Shown here one piece after another: positions 53,889 to 62,568 of a stretch of 64,000 bases of DNA. The notes beneath the pieces are model-generated. The model saw only the letters and a list, made by a program, of their open reading frames with translations. It made no database searches and was not told the DNA's origin. Position 1 is the first letter of the stretch, and each line of letters opens with the position of its first letter. The stretch spans positions 1-64,000 of the forward strand of contig CAYWKU010000004.1 in NCBI GenBank assembly GCA_964459325.1, given 5' to 3'. This stretch comes from CAYWKU01 sp964459325. GTDB taxonomy: Bacteria > RBG-13-61-14 > CAYWKU01. A program made the position numbers and the translations under genes.

Positions 53889-54002
53889 ATGAAATTCCCC
53901 GGTCAGAGAAAAATCGTGCCCCTATCGAAATCCTGCGAACATACAACGTTGATGCGGAAGTGCGGAGGTTTTTTTACAAGTGTGGGTGAAGAGTATCTGT
54001 AA
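53889..54002 (+). CDS. Possible 37-residue leader peptide upstream of sat
   Basis: AAAGGGG (53877-53883) precedes an ATG by five bases. The frame runs 37 codons, MKFPGQRKIVPLSKSCEH to GEEYL, and stops at 54002; it contains Cys16 and Cys25. A palindrome TCGCCACGTGGCGA (53864-53877) ends at the ribosome binding site, and a hairpin ATAAACC/GGTTTAT (54011-54028) follows the stop. It may be a regulatory or leader peptide of the operon. Coding is uncertain because it is short; codon use does not exclude it. Confidence 0.4.
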   Translation: MKFPGQRKIVPLSKSCEHTTLMRKCGGFFTSVGEEYL

Positions 54003-54069
54003 CCTTACCCATAAACCATGAGGTTTATAAAAGACTATCACTCTCTAAGTTAAGAAAGGAGAAGTTAAA

Positions 54070-55299
54070 GTGTCACCTCTAATTTCACCGCATGGCTCGG
54101 ATAAGCTCATGCCGCTCCTCCTGGAGGGCAAGGAGCTTAAGGAAGAAAAGGAAAAGGCCAAAAAGCTCAGGCAGGTCCCGATGACCTCCCGTGAAACCTC
54201 CGACCTCATCATGATGGGCATCGGAGCTTTCACTCCCCTGACCGGTTTCATGGGCAAGGAAGACTGGGAGGGATGCGTCAAGGACATGGCCATGAAAAAC
54301 GGCTTGTTCTGGCCCATACCCATCACCCTGAGCGCCGAAAAGAAACTGGCCGACTCCATCTCCGACGGCGAAGAAGTAGCGCTCGTGGACACCGAATCCG
54401 ACGAAATCATGGGTACCATGAAGGTCGAGGAGAAGTACACCATAGACAAGGAGCTCGAGTGCAAGGAAGTCTTCAAAACCAACGAAATGGAGCACCCCGG
54501 CGTCGCCAAGGTGATGGCACAGGCCGAGGTTAACCTGGCCGGGCCGGTCAAAGTGCTCAGCGAAAGCCACTACCCCGAAACCTACAAGGAAATCTATCAG
54601 CGCCCCGTTGAATCCAGGAAAGTATTCGAGGAAAAGGGGTGGCAATGGGTCGGAGCACTTCAGCTTCGCAACCCCATGCACCGCTCCCACGAGTACCTGG
54701 CCAAGATAGCCATCGAGGTGCTGGACGGCCTTTACATCCACCAGCTGGTGGGCAAGCTCAAAAAGGGCGACATCCCCGCCGATGTCCGGGTGAAGGCCAT
54801 CAACACCCTGGTGGACAACTACTTCGTCAAAGACACCGTTGTAACCGGCGGATACCCCATGGAAATGCGCTATGCCGGCCCCCGGGAAGCCCTGCTGCAC
54901 GGCGTCTTCCGCCAAAACTTCGGCTGCACCCATCTCATCGTCGGACGCGACCATGCGGGCGTGGGTGACTACTATGGCCCCTTCGATGCACAGAAAATAT
55001 TCGACGAAATCTCTCACGAAGCTCTCAAGCTCAAACCACTGAACATCGACTGGACTTTCTGGTGCAATAAATGCGTGGGAATGGCCTCCATGAAGACCTG
55101 TCCCCACGGCAAGGAAGACCGCCTTATCCTGAGCGGCACCATGCTCCGGAAAATGCTCAGCGAAGGCATGGACGTCCCCGCAAACTTCTCCCGGCCGGAA
55201 GTGCTGGAGGTTCTCAGAGAATACTACTCCAACTTGGACGAAAAAGTGGAAGTGAAGCTGCACGGCGCGGCAAGAGGCGATTACGAAAAGAATAAGTAA
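54070..55299 (+). CDS. sat: Sulfate adenylyltransferase (ATP sulfurylase)
   Basis: A 409-residue enzyme that makes APS and pyrophosphate from ATP and sulfate. It shows the sulfate/ATP-binding QLRNPMHRSHEY, VGRDHAGVGDYYGPFD, and the metal-type Cys region WCNKCVGMASMKTCPHG; the length is that of prokaryotic Sat without an APS kinase domain. GTG 54070 is supported by AAAGGAG about 12 bases upstream. The gene heads the sat-aprBA-qmoABC cluster, and the long leader with a possible peptide may control it. It works in the cytoplasm beside AprAB. Confidence 0.95.
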   Translation: MSPLISPHGSDKLMPLLLEGKELKEEKEKAKKLRQVPMTSRETSDLIMMGIGAFTPLTGFMGKEDWEGCVKDMAMKNGLFWPIPITLSAEKKLADSISDGEEVALVDTESDEIMGTMKVEEKYTIDKELECKEVFKTNEMEHPGVAKVMAQAEVNLAGPVKVLSESHYPETYKEIYQRPVESRKVFEEKGWQWVGALQLRNPMHRSHEYLAKIAIEVLDGLYIHQLVGKLKKGDIPADVRVKAINTLVDNYFVKDTVVTGGYPMEMRYAGPREALLHGVFRQNFGCTHLIVGRDHAGVGDYYGPFDAQKIFDEISHEALKLKPLNIDWTFWCNKCVGMASMKTCPHGKEDRLILSGTMLRKMLSEGMDVPANFSRPEVLEVLREYYSNLDEKVEVKLHGAARGDYEKNK

Positions 55300-55472
55300 A
55301 TTATGCAAAATTACCGGCGAAAGGGTTCGCAAACGAACCGCCGACTGAAGGGAGGTGGACTTAAAGGAGAAGGAGAAGAGGAGTTATTGAGTCTTTTACG
55401 GGATTAGGCTATAACGAGGATCGTTTCGCAAGATCCTTAGGAATCAAATTGGCAAAATCAGGAGGTTGTTAA
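55300..55472 (+). promoter_or_regulatory. sat-aprB spacer with hairpins and SD-like array
   Basis: A compound hairpin lies at 55315-55343 (GGTTCG/CGAACC inside CGGC/GCCG) and another at 55417-55437 (AGGATC/GATCCT). Purine-rich SD-like repeats (GGAGG, AAAGGAG, AAGGAG, AGAGGAG) lie at 55350-55383 far from aprB, and the real aprB site AGGAGG is at 55459-55465. The hairpins may process or stabilise the operon mRNA so that aprBA is made in excess of sat (inference). Confidence 0.5.
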
Positions 55473-55916
55473 ATGCCAAGTTATGTAATCAACGAAAAAT
55501 GTGACGGGTGCAAGGCTCTTGACAAAACGGCCTGCCAGTACATTTGTCCCAACGACCTGATGGTTCTCAACAAAGACAGCATGAAGGCCTACAACAGGGA
55601 ACCGGATATGTGCTGGGAGTGCTATAACTGCGTCAAGATCTGCCCCACCCAGGCCGTCGAAGTTCGCGGTTATTCGGACTTCGTCCCCATGGGAGCAACG
55701 GTTACACCCATGAGAAGTACCGAAGACATTATGTGGACGGTGAAGTTCCGCAGCGGCCAGCTTAAAAGGTTCAAGTTCCCCATCCGGACAACCGATGAGG
55801 GCGCCGCAAAACCGGACGGAGGATGGAACGCGGGCGACGCGGACCTTTCCGACTTCGTGCTCTTCACCGAACCCGAATCCCTGGGGATAAAAGAAGTCCC
55901 CACGCTCAAGAAGTAA
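55473..55916 (+). CDS. aprB: Adenylylsulfate reductase beta subunit
   Basis: A 147-residue iron-sulfur subunit. Cysteines at 10, 13, 21 and 25 and at 47, 50, 53 and 57 bind two 4Fe-4S clusters in an 8Fe ferredoxin-like domain (KCDGCKALDKTACQYIC and CWECYNCVKICP). The C-terminal tail wraps around the alpha subunit, as in the known AprAB structures. It passes electrons from the membrane Qmo complex to the FAD of AprA. It is followed by aprA after 19 bp, with AGGAGG as its own ribosome binding site. Confidence 0.95.
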   Translation: MPSYVINEKCDGCKALDKTACQYICPNDLMVLNKDSMKAYNREPDMCWECYNCVKICPTQAVEVRGYSDFVPMGATVTPMRSTEDIMWTVKFRSGQLKRFKFPIRTTDEGAAKPDGGWNAGDADLSDFVLFTEPESLGIKEVPTLKK

Positions 55917-55935
55917 CTAAGGAAGGAGTGTGGAA

Positions 55936-57813
55936 ATGGTGGCAGAATTTGAAAATGTAGAGGTCACTACCGATTTTCTCATCGTCGGTGGTGGTATGGC
56001 GGCGTGCGGCGCTGCCGTAGAAGCGGCCTACTGGGCCAATAAAAACAACGTGAAAGTAACCCTGGTTGACAAGGCGGCCATGGACCGCAGCGGCGCCGTG
56101 GCCATGGGCCTTTCCGCCATCAACCAGTACATCGGCCTGCAGGAAGGCGACAACACCGTGGACGACTATGTACGGTATGTCCGCCAGGACCTGATGGGCA
56201 TCGCCCGTGACGACCTGGTCTACAGCATCGCCCGTCACGTGGATTCCACCGTTCACCTGTTCGAAAAATGGGGATTGCCCATCTGGACGGACGAGGACGG
56301 AAAGTACGTGCATGAAGGCCGTTGGCAGATAATGATCAACGGCGAATCCTACAAGGTAATCGTGGCCGAAGCCGCCAAAAACGCGCTCGGCATGGACAAC
56401 ATCTACGAAAGGGTGTTCATTACCGAGCCCATCATGGACGGCGACCGAATCGCCGGCGCCGTGGGCTTCAGCGTCCGCGAGGAAAAGTTCTACGTATTCA
56501 AGGCCAAGGCCGTGTTGGTGGCCATGGGCGGCGCGGTGCACGTGTTCCGGCCCCGCTCCACCGGCGAAGGCCTCGGCCGCGCATGGTATCCGCCCTGGAA
56601 CTCCGGCTCCAGCACTTACTTCTGCGCAAAGGCCGGCGCCGAGCTGACCTGCCAGGAAGTGCGGTTCATCCCCGTGCGGTTCAAGGACGGATACGGCCCG
56701 GTCGGCGCATGGTTCCTGCTCTTTAAATCCCGCGCCACCAACGCCTTCGGCGGCGAGTACATGGTGGAGCGCGTGGATGAGCTGGAAAACTGGGCGCCCT
56801 ACGGAAAAACCAAACCCATCCCCGCAAACCTGCGTAACTGGCTGGGTATGCTGGACGTGATGGAAGGCAAAGGCCCCATCTACATGAGGACGGAAGAGGC
56901 CATCCAGAAGATAGCCTCCGAGGCCGGCGACGAAAAGGCCGCAAAGAAGAAGCTGAAGGAGCTCGAGGCCGAAGCGTGGGAGGACTTCCTGGACATGACC
57001 ATCAGCCAGGCGCTCCTGTGGGCTGCCAATGACGTGCAGCCGGAGGAAAAATCCTCCGAAATCGCGGCCGCCGAGCCTTACTTCATCGGCTCCCACTCCG
57101 GCGCAAGCGGCGCATGGGTGAGCGGTCCCGAAGACCTGGCCCCGAAAGACTACTTCTGGGGCTACACCAACATGTCCACCGTGAAGGGCATGTTCTGCGC
57201 AGGCGACGCAAGCGGCGCCAGCAGCCATAAGTTCAGTTCCGGTTCCTGCACTGAGGGCCGCATCGCAGCCAAAGCCGCGGTGAAGTTCTGCACCGAGAAC
57301 ACCGACCAGCCCAACGTGGAGGCGGGCAAGGTCGAGGAACTCAAGAAGCAGACACTGCAGCCTTTGACGACCTTCGAGGAACACAAGAACCTGACATCCG
57401 ACCCCGACATCAACCCCAACTACATCCGGCCCAAGCAGTTCATGTTCCGGTTGCAGAAAATCATGGATGAGTACGCAGCGGGCGTGGTTTCGCAGTTCTC
57501 CACCAGCAAGCCGCAGATGGAGCGCGCTCTTGAGTTGCTGGCTCTTCTGAAGGAAGACTCCGAGAAACTGGCTGCTGAGAACCTGCATGAGCTGATGCGC
57601 TGCTGGGAAAACATGCAGAGGCTGTATCAGGCCGAAGTGCACGTGCGCACCATGCTGTTCCGCGAAGAGACCCGCTGGCCGGGATATTACTTCCGCAGCG
57701 ATTTCCCGAAAATGGACGAAAACAACTGGAAGGTTTTCGTCAACGCCAAGTACGACCCCGGCTCCGGCGAATGGGAGATGATGAAGAGAGACATCGTCAC
57801 CATTCTGGACTGA
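55936..57813 (+). CDS. aprA: Adenylylsulfate reductase alpha subunit
   Basis: A 625-residue flavoprotein that reduces APS to sulfite and AMP. FAD-binding GGGMAACGAAVEAAYWA is near the N-terminus, followed by RSGAVAMGLSAINQYIG and a HLFEKWGLP segment typical of AprA, and the C-terminal helical domain. The in-frame GTG 55930 would add two residues; ATG 55936 has GGAAGGAG seven bases upstream. The enzyme works in the cytoplasm with AprB. Sequence context (qmoABC downstream) suggests the reductive direction, but oxidative sulfur use cannot be excluded. Confidence 0.95.
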   Translation: MVAEFENVEVTTDFLIVGGGMAACGAAVEAAYWANKNNVKVTLVDKAAMDRSGAVAMGLSAINQYIGLQEGDNTVDDYVRYVRQDLMGIARDDLVYSIARHVDSTVHLFEKWGLPIWTDEDGKYVHEGRWQIMINGESYKVIVAEAAKNALGMDNIYERVFITEPIMDGDRIAGAVGFSVREEKFYVFKAKAVLVAMGGAVHVFRPRSTGEGLGRAWYPPWNSGSSTYFCAKAGAELTCQEVRFIPVRFKDGYGPVGAWFLLFKSRATNAFGGEYMVERVDELENWAPYGKTKPIPANLRNWLGMLDVMEGKGPIYMRTEEAIQKIASEAGDEKAAKKKLKELEAEAWEDFLDMTISQALLWAANDVQPEEKSSEIAAAEPYFIGSHSGASGAWVSGPEDLAPKDYFWGYTNMSTVKGMFCAGDASGASSHKFSSGSCTEGRIAAKAAVKFCTENTDQPNVEAGKVEELKKQTLQPLTTFEEHKNLTSDPDINPNYIRPKQFMFRLQKIMDEYAAGVVSQFSTSKPQMERALELLALLKEDSEKLAAENLHELMRCWENMQRLYQAEVHVRTMLFREETRWPGYYFRSDFPKMDENNWKVFVNAKYDPGSGEWEMMKRDIVTILD

Positions 57814-57847
57814 TTCCGCTAATTAAATCGAAGCTGCCGATTATAAA

Positions 57848-57877
57848 CCTCCGGGCGCCTGCAAAGGCGTCCGGGGG
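57848..57877 (+). promoter_or_regulatory. Strong hairpin after aprA
   Basis: A 12-bp stem with two G-T pairs (CCTCCGGGCGCC/GGCGTCCGGGGG) and a TGCAAA loop lies 35 bp after the aprA stop. No T-run follows, so it is more likely an mRNA stabiliser or partial terminator than a full stop, which would adjust the level of the downstream genes. Confidence 0.6.
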
Positions 57878-57906
57878 TATCTGTTCCTTCAAAAAGGATG
57901 ACAACA

Positions 57907-58170
57907 ATGCCCGAAGACACCCCGAAATGTCCTTACTGCGATGCGCCCATGAAAAAATGGGTAAACCCTCCCAACTCAACCTGGGGAGTCACTTTTCAGT
58001 ACGTTTGTTTTAACGACGAATGCTCCTATTACGTCCGCGGGTGGGAACACATGATGAACAAGTTTCGAGTGGAAGCCAGCTACAGGTACCGTTACAATCC
58101 GAGCACCGGCGAAAAGGGACCGTTGCCGGTGTGGTCGCCTCAGGCCCATAAGAGCAAAGTAATCGACTGA
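57907..58170 (+). CDS. Small Cys4 zinc-ribbon-like protein
   Basis: An 87-residue protein. Cys8, Cys11, Cys34 and Cys39 (CPYC and CFNDEC) form a zinc-ribbon-like pattern of the ogr/Delta type, flanked by aromatic residues (WVNPPNSTWGV). ATG 57907 is preferred to 57898 because AAAGGA then has normal spacing. It sits between aprA and qmoA with another Cys protein, an arrangement absent from the simplest aprBA-qmo operons. A role in metal handling, cluster delivery or regulation of AprAB-Qmo is plausible only from location. Confidence 0.6.
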   Translation: MPEDTPKCPYCDAPMKKWVNPPNSTWGVTFQYVCFNDECSYYVRGWEHMMNKFRVEASYRYRYNPSTGEKGPLPVWSPQAHKSKVID

Positions 58171-58193
58171 CAAAAAAGGCAAAGGTGATAAAA

Positions 58194-59027
58194 ATGGATT
58201 CTACCCGCGAAGTGAATGAAAGGAAACAGGAAATTTTAAAAGACTATCCCCGCATGACCAGGCAGGATACCTTCCAATTCGCCTGCCACTCGGGTCTGAA
58301 CTGCTATAACAAGTGCTGCGGAGACGTCAATATCGTGCTGACCCCGTACGATATCATCCGCATGAGAAAAGCGCTGGAAATGACCAGCGAAGAATTTCTC
58401 GCAAAATACACCTTCGTACCCTTCAACAAGGAGCAGCAACTTCCCGTGGTAATGTTGAAAATGAACGAGGACGAGGCGCGAACCTGCCCCTTCGTCAGGG
58501 AAGAAGGCTGCATGATATATGGCGACCGACCCTGGGCCTGCAGGATGTATCCCGTCGGAATGGCATCCCCGGGCAAAGGCTCCGCCGAAGGTGACGAGGA
58601 ATTCTACTTCCTGATGAAAGACCTCCCCTGCGAGGGGTTTGAGGAGTCCAGCGAATGGACCATAGAATCCTGGATGGAAGACCAGGGCGTTGGGGCTTAC
58701 AACGAAATGGGAGAGTTGTTCAAACAGGTCAGTCTTCACCCGCGCCTCCTCGGAGGTATGGAGCTTACCCCGTCGAAAGTGGAAATGTTTTACATCGCCT
58801 GTTACGACGCGGACAAGTTCCGCAGGTTCATATTCGAAACCAAGCTGCTGGACAACTTCGAGGTTGAGCCACAAGTGCTGGAGGCCATTGAAAAAGACGA
58901 TATCGAGCTCTTCAAATTCGGTATAAGGTGGTTGAAGTTCTCCGTTTTCGGAGAACAGACCATGCAACTTAAACAGGAAACCATAGACTTGCGCAAGGTG
59001 GCCAAGTCGCCAAAATCTTCAGGGTGA
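58194..59027 (+). CDS. YkgJ-family Cys-cluster protein
   Basis: A 277-residue soluble protein. The N-terminal cluster (Cys31, Cys37, Cys41, Cys42 in FACHSGLNCYNKCC) and the later Cys98, Cys106 and Cys116 in CPF...GC...RPWACRMYP match the YkgJ (PF03692) family, whose metal is zinc or Fe-S. The C-terminal 150 residues are helical and unassigned. The family has few characterised members. GTG 58185 would add three residues; ATG 58194 fits the AAAGG site. With the zinc-ribbon gene it is embedded between aprA and qmoA, so maturation or electron transfer for this pathway is a testable inference. Confidence 0.7.
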   Translation: MDSTREVNERKQEILKDYPRMTRQDTFQFACHSGLNCYNKCCGDVNIVLTPYDIIRMRKALEMTSEEFLAKYTFVPFNKEQQLPVVMLKMNEDEARTCPFVREEGCMIYGDRPWACRMYPVGMASPGKGSAEGDEEFYFLMKDLPCEGFEESSEWTIESWMEDQGVGAYNEMGELFKQVSLHPRLLGGMELTPSKVEMFYIACYDADKFRRFIFETKLLDNFEVEPQVLEAIEKDDIELFKFGIRWLKFSVFGEQTMQLKQETIDLRKVAKSPKSSG

Positions 59028-59040
59028 AAATGGAGTTGCC

Positions 59041-60315
59041 ATGAGTTCCTATTCCAAACGTATCTTAGTTGTGGGTGGGGGCATCAGCGGCATAAGCACC
59101 GCCCTCGAAGCCGCCGAGGCCGGTTACGAAGTGTTTATCCTGGAAAAGGAACCTTCCCTGGGCGGGAGGGTCGCCCGCATGGAAAAATACTTCCCCAAGC
59201 TATGCCCCCCATACTGCGGCATGGAAATTAACTTCAAGCGCATCCGCCGTAACCCGGCAATACGATACTTTACGCTGGCGGAGCTGGAAAAGGTCACCGG
59301 CTCGCCCGGGGCTTACGAAGTGAGCATCAAGCAAAAACCACGCTACGTGAACGAAAACTGCACCGCTTGCGGAAAGTGCGTCGATGTCTGCCCCGTGGAG
59401 AGGTCGGATGATTTCAATTACGGAATGAAAAACAACAAAGCAATCTACAGCCCCCACGAAATGGCCTTCCCGCCCCTGCACGTCATCGACGACACCGTCT
59501 GCAAGGGTTCCGAATGCGCCAAATGCGTCGAGGTCTGCCCGTACGACGCCATCGAGCTGGACCAGAAACCGAGCTCCTTCAAAATCGACGTCGGCTCGAT
59601 AGTAATCGCCACAGGATGGCAGCCTTACGACATGTCCAAACTGGACCTCTTGGGCTCCGGCCAGTATAAAAACGTCATCTCCAACGTGATGATGGAACGC
59701 CTTGCGGCGCCCAACGGCCCCACCGCCGGCAAAATTCAAAGGCCGGGGGACGGAAAGGACGTATCAAAGGTGGCCTTCGTGCAATGCGCCGGCAGCCGGG
59801 ACGAAAACCATCTGCCATACTGCTCCGGAGTATGCTGCCTGGCCACTTTGAAGCAAACCACTTACATCCGCGAGCGAAACCCGGAGGCGGAAATTACCGT
59901 CTTCTACATCGACCTTCGCGCCAGGGGCAAGTACGAAGACTTGCTGATTACGGTTCAAAACGACGATAAAACGAAGCTTCAAAAAGGCAAGGTCGCAAAG
60001 ATAGAAGAAGACCCCGCCACCGGAGACCTGATGGTCACAGCCGAAGACACCCTTACCGGCGACAAGATTACCGATTCCTTCGACATGGTGGTGCTCGCCA
60101 CGGGCATGGTTCCCAACGGTATACCTTCCGGCGTTATCTCGGACCTGAGGTACGACGAGTACGGCTTCGCCAACCCCGTCCAGGAAGGGGGCGGCATTTT
60201 CTCCGTTGGAGTGGCCAAGAAGCCCACCGATGTCGCCACTTGCGTTCAGGATTCCACCGGCGCGGCCATCAGGGCCATACAAGCTGTGATGAAGGGAGGC
60301 CTCACAAATGGATAA
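59041..60315 (+). CDS. qmoA: Quinone-interacting membrane-bound oxidoreductase subunit A
   Basis: A 424-residue flavoprotein related to HdrA. FAD-binding VVGGGISGISTALEAAEAG is at the N-terminus, and two 4Fe-4S sites follow, CTACGKCVDVCP and CAKCVEVCP. VQCAGSRDENHLPYCSGVCC near the middle is the second flavin-associated HdrA motif. It is a cytoplasmic part of QmoABC, which links the quinone pool to AprAB. It begins 13 bp after the YkgJ gene and overlaps qmoB by eight bases. Confidence 0.95.
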   Translation: MSSYSKRILVVGGGISGISTALEAAEAGYEVFILEKEPSLGGRVARMEKYFPKLCPPYCGMEINFKRIRRNPAIRYFTLAELEKVTGSPGAYEVSIKQKPRYVNENCTACGKCVDVCPVERSDDFNYGMKNNKAIYSPHEMAFPPLHVIDDTVCKGSECAKCVEVCPYDAIELDQKPSSFKIDVGSIVIATGWQPYDMSKLDLLGSGQYKNVISNVMMERLAAPNGPTAGKIQRPGDGKDVSKVAFVQCAGSRDENHLPYCSGVCCLATLKQTTYIRERNPEAEITVFYIDLRARGKYEDLLITVQNDDKTKLQKGKVAKIEEDPATGDLMVTAEDTLTGDKITDSFDMVVLATGMVPNGIPSGVISDLRYDEYGFANPVQEGGGIFSVGVAKKPTDVATCVQDSTGAAIRAIQAVMKGGLTNG

Positions 60316-62557
60316 GAAAATCGGCGTATACATCTGTACCGGATGCGATATAGGCGACTCCCTTGACATAGAAGCTTTGTCCAAGGTCGCCAAAAAAGTA
60401 AAAGCCCCCGTCTGCAAAAACCACCCGCACCTTTGTGGACAGGAAGGTCTCGACCTCATTAAGGCCGACATTGAAAACGAAGGCGTAAACACGGTGGTGA
60501 TTGCCGGCTGCTCGCCGCGGGTGAACATCAACACCTTCATCTTCGATAATGCGCCCTTTGTCGAGAGAGTGAACCTGCGGGAACACGTGGTTTGGAGCCA
60601 CGAGCCCAACAACGAGGATACCCAGGCCCTGGCCGAGGATTACCTGCGCATGGGCGTGGCCAAGATGAGGAAAATGGAAGAGCCCGTGCCCGAGCCGCAG
60701 GACATAGACCGCACCATACTGGTGGTGGGTGGCGGCTTCGCAGGGATGCACGCGGCACTTAACTCCGCCGATGCGGGATACAAAGTTGTCCTCCTGGAGA
60801 AGGAAGATTCACTCGGCGGGTACATGAAAAAACTCTACAAGCACTACCCCATGGACGCGCCGTATACCGAGCTCAAGGAAAACAACACCGACGCACTCAT
60901 AGAAAAAGTCAACGCCAACCCCGATATTACCGTTTACACCGGCGCTTCCATAAAGAAAATATCGGGCGCCCCGGGTATGTTCGACGGAACCTTCGACGTG
61001 GGCGGGCAGGAAGTAACCCACAAGCTCGGGGCAATCCTCATGGCCACCGGCTCCAAGCCGTACGACGCCAACAACCTCGGACATCTGGGTTACGGAAAAT
61101 CCGCCGACGTTATTACCAACGCCCAGATGGAAGAGTTGGCCGCCAAAGGTTCGCTCACCCGCCCCAGCGACGGCAAGCCGGTGGAAAGCGTAGTATTCGT
61201 GCAATGCGCCGGCAGCCGCGACCCCGAGCACCTTCCGTACTGCTCGGGCCACTGCTGCATGACAACCCTCAAGCAGGCCCGCTACGTGCGCGAGCTCAAC
61301 CCCGAAGCCAGGGTCTACATCGTCTACAAGGACATCCGGACCCCCGGCCACTACGAAGACTTCTATCGGCAAATACAGGACGACCCGATGATATTCCTTA
61401 CCAAGGGCGATGTTACCGGCGTCAACACCGATGGAGGAGAGCTGGTGGTGGAGGCCGACAACACCCTCATTGGAAAACAAATCGGCGTTCCGGCTGACAT
61501 GGTGGTGCTGGCCACGGGGCTGGCGCCCAACAGTGCCGACAGCGAATCCATCCGAATACTGGAAGACGCCAAGGCCATCGTCGAAAAGGGCGAAGCGGGA
61601 GCGCAGCTCGAAGAAGCCAAGCAGAACCTCGAAAAATACAAGGGCCTCGAAGGCACCGAGATACTCCATCTGGAATACCGGCAGGGTCCCGACCTGCCCG
61701 TGCTCAGGTACGGCTTCCCCGACTCGCACTTCATCTGCTTCCCCTACGAAACCCGCCGTACCGGCATATACGCCGCCGGCACCGTCCGGTCGCCTATGGA
61801 CGCCCAGCAGGCTTACGACGACGCGGCCGGGGCGGCGCTCAAGACCATCCAGTGCCTCGAGCTTACATCGAAGGGCCAGGCGGTGCATCCGCGCTCGGGC
61901 GACACTTCGTTCCCGGATTTCTTCCTTCAGCGCTGCACCCAGTGCAAACGTTGCACGGAGGAATGCCCGTTCGGAGTGTTGAACGAGGACGTGAAGGGCA
62001 CCCCGCTGCCCAACCCCACTCGATGCCGCCGTTGCGGCGTGTGCATGGGCGCATGTCCCGAGCGCATCGTCAGCTTCAAGGACTACAGCGTGCCCATGAT
62101 AGCGGACATGATTAAGGCGATAGAGGTGCCCGACGAGGACGAGGAAAAATGGCGCATCCTCGGAATCTTCTGCGAAAACGACGCCTACCCCGCCCTGGAC
62201 ATGGCCGGCGCCAACAAGCTGCAATGGGACCCCGACGTCCGGATAATACCGGTACGGTGCCTCGGTTCCACCAACATCATCTGGATTGCCGATTCCCTCT
62301 CTAATGGCATCGACGGCATCCTGCTGGTGGGATGCAAGTACGGAGACGACTACCAGTGCCACTTCATACAGGGCAGCGAGCTTGCCAACCGCAGGATGAG
62401 CAACGTTCAGGAAACACTCGACCGGCTGGTGCTGGAAAGGGAGCGGATAAAGCTGGTGGAGCTCAGCATCGGCGACTTCCAGCAGCTTCCGGACATTATC
62501 CGGGAGTTCAAGGAAGAGCTCGAGCAAGTAGGATTCAACCCATATAAGGAATTTTAG
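60308..62557 (+). CDS. qmoB: Quinone-interacting membrane-bound oxidoreductase subunit B
   Basis: A 749-residue HdrA/MvhD-like subunit. An N-terminal region (1-130) precedes FAD-binding VVGGGFAGMHAALNSADAG, then VQCAGSRDPEHLPYCSGHCC, two 4Fe-4S sites (CTQCKRCTEECP and CRRCGVCMGACP), and an MvhD-like C-terminal domain (from about 600, VRCLGSTNIIWIADSL). It is probably the electron-transfer hub between QmoC and AprAB, or bifurcating with another partner, as debated for this complex. The overlap with qmoA indicates coupled translation. Confidence 0.95.
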   Translation: MDKKIGVYICTGCDIGDSLDIEALSKVAKKVKAPVCKNHPHLCGQEGLDLIKADIENEGVNTVVIAGCSPRVNINTFIFDNAPFVERVNLREHVVWSHEPNNEDTQALAEDYLRMGVAKMRKMEEPVPEPQDIDRTILVVGGGFAGMHAALNSADAGYKVVLLEKEDSLGGYMKKLYKHYPMDAPYTELKENNTDALIEKVNANPDITVYTGASIKKISGAPGMFDGTFDVGGQEVTHKLGAILMATGSKPYDANNLGHLGYGKSADVITNAQMEELAAKGSLTRPSDGKPVESVVFVQCAGSRDPEHLPYCSGHCCMTTLKQARYVRELNPEARVYIVYKDIRTPGHYEDFYRQIQDDPMIFLTKGDVTGVNTDGGELVVEADNTLIGKQIGVPADMVVLATGLAPNSADSESIRILEDAKAIVEKGEAGAQLEEAKQNLEKYKGLEGTEILHLEYRQGPDLPVLRYGFPDSHFICFPYETRRTGIYAAGTVRSPMDAQQAYDDAAGAALKTIQCLELTSKGQAVHPRSGDTSFPDFFLQRCTQCKRCTEECPFGVLNEDVKGTPLPNPTRCRRCGVCMGACPERIVSFKDYSVPMIADMIKAIEVPDEDEEKWRILGIFCENDAYPALDMAGANKLQWDPDVRIIPVRCLGSTNIIWIADSLSNGIDGILLVGCKYGDDYQCHFIQGSELANRRMSNVQETLDRLVLERERIKLVELSIGDFQQLPDIIREFKEELEQVGFNPYKEF

Positions 62558-62568
62558 GAGATATAATC

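Noticed and set aside
53762..54069. Known riboswitch (cobalamin, SAM or molybdenum-cofactor) in the sat leader
   Set aside because: I could not match any core consensus; only generic hairpins and a small frame are visible.
55906..57642. Frame of 578 codons on the minus strand over aprA
   Set aside because: Antisense shadow of aprA, whose motifs are unmistakable.
60809..62527. Frame of 572 codons on the minus strand over qmoB
   Set aside because: Antisense of qmoB; no start signal or domain.
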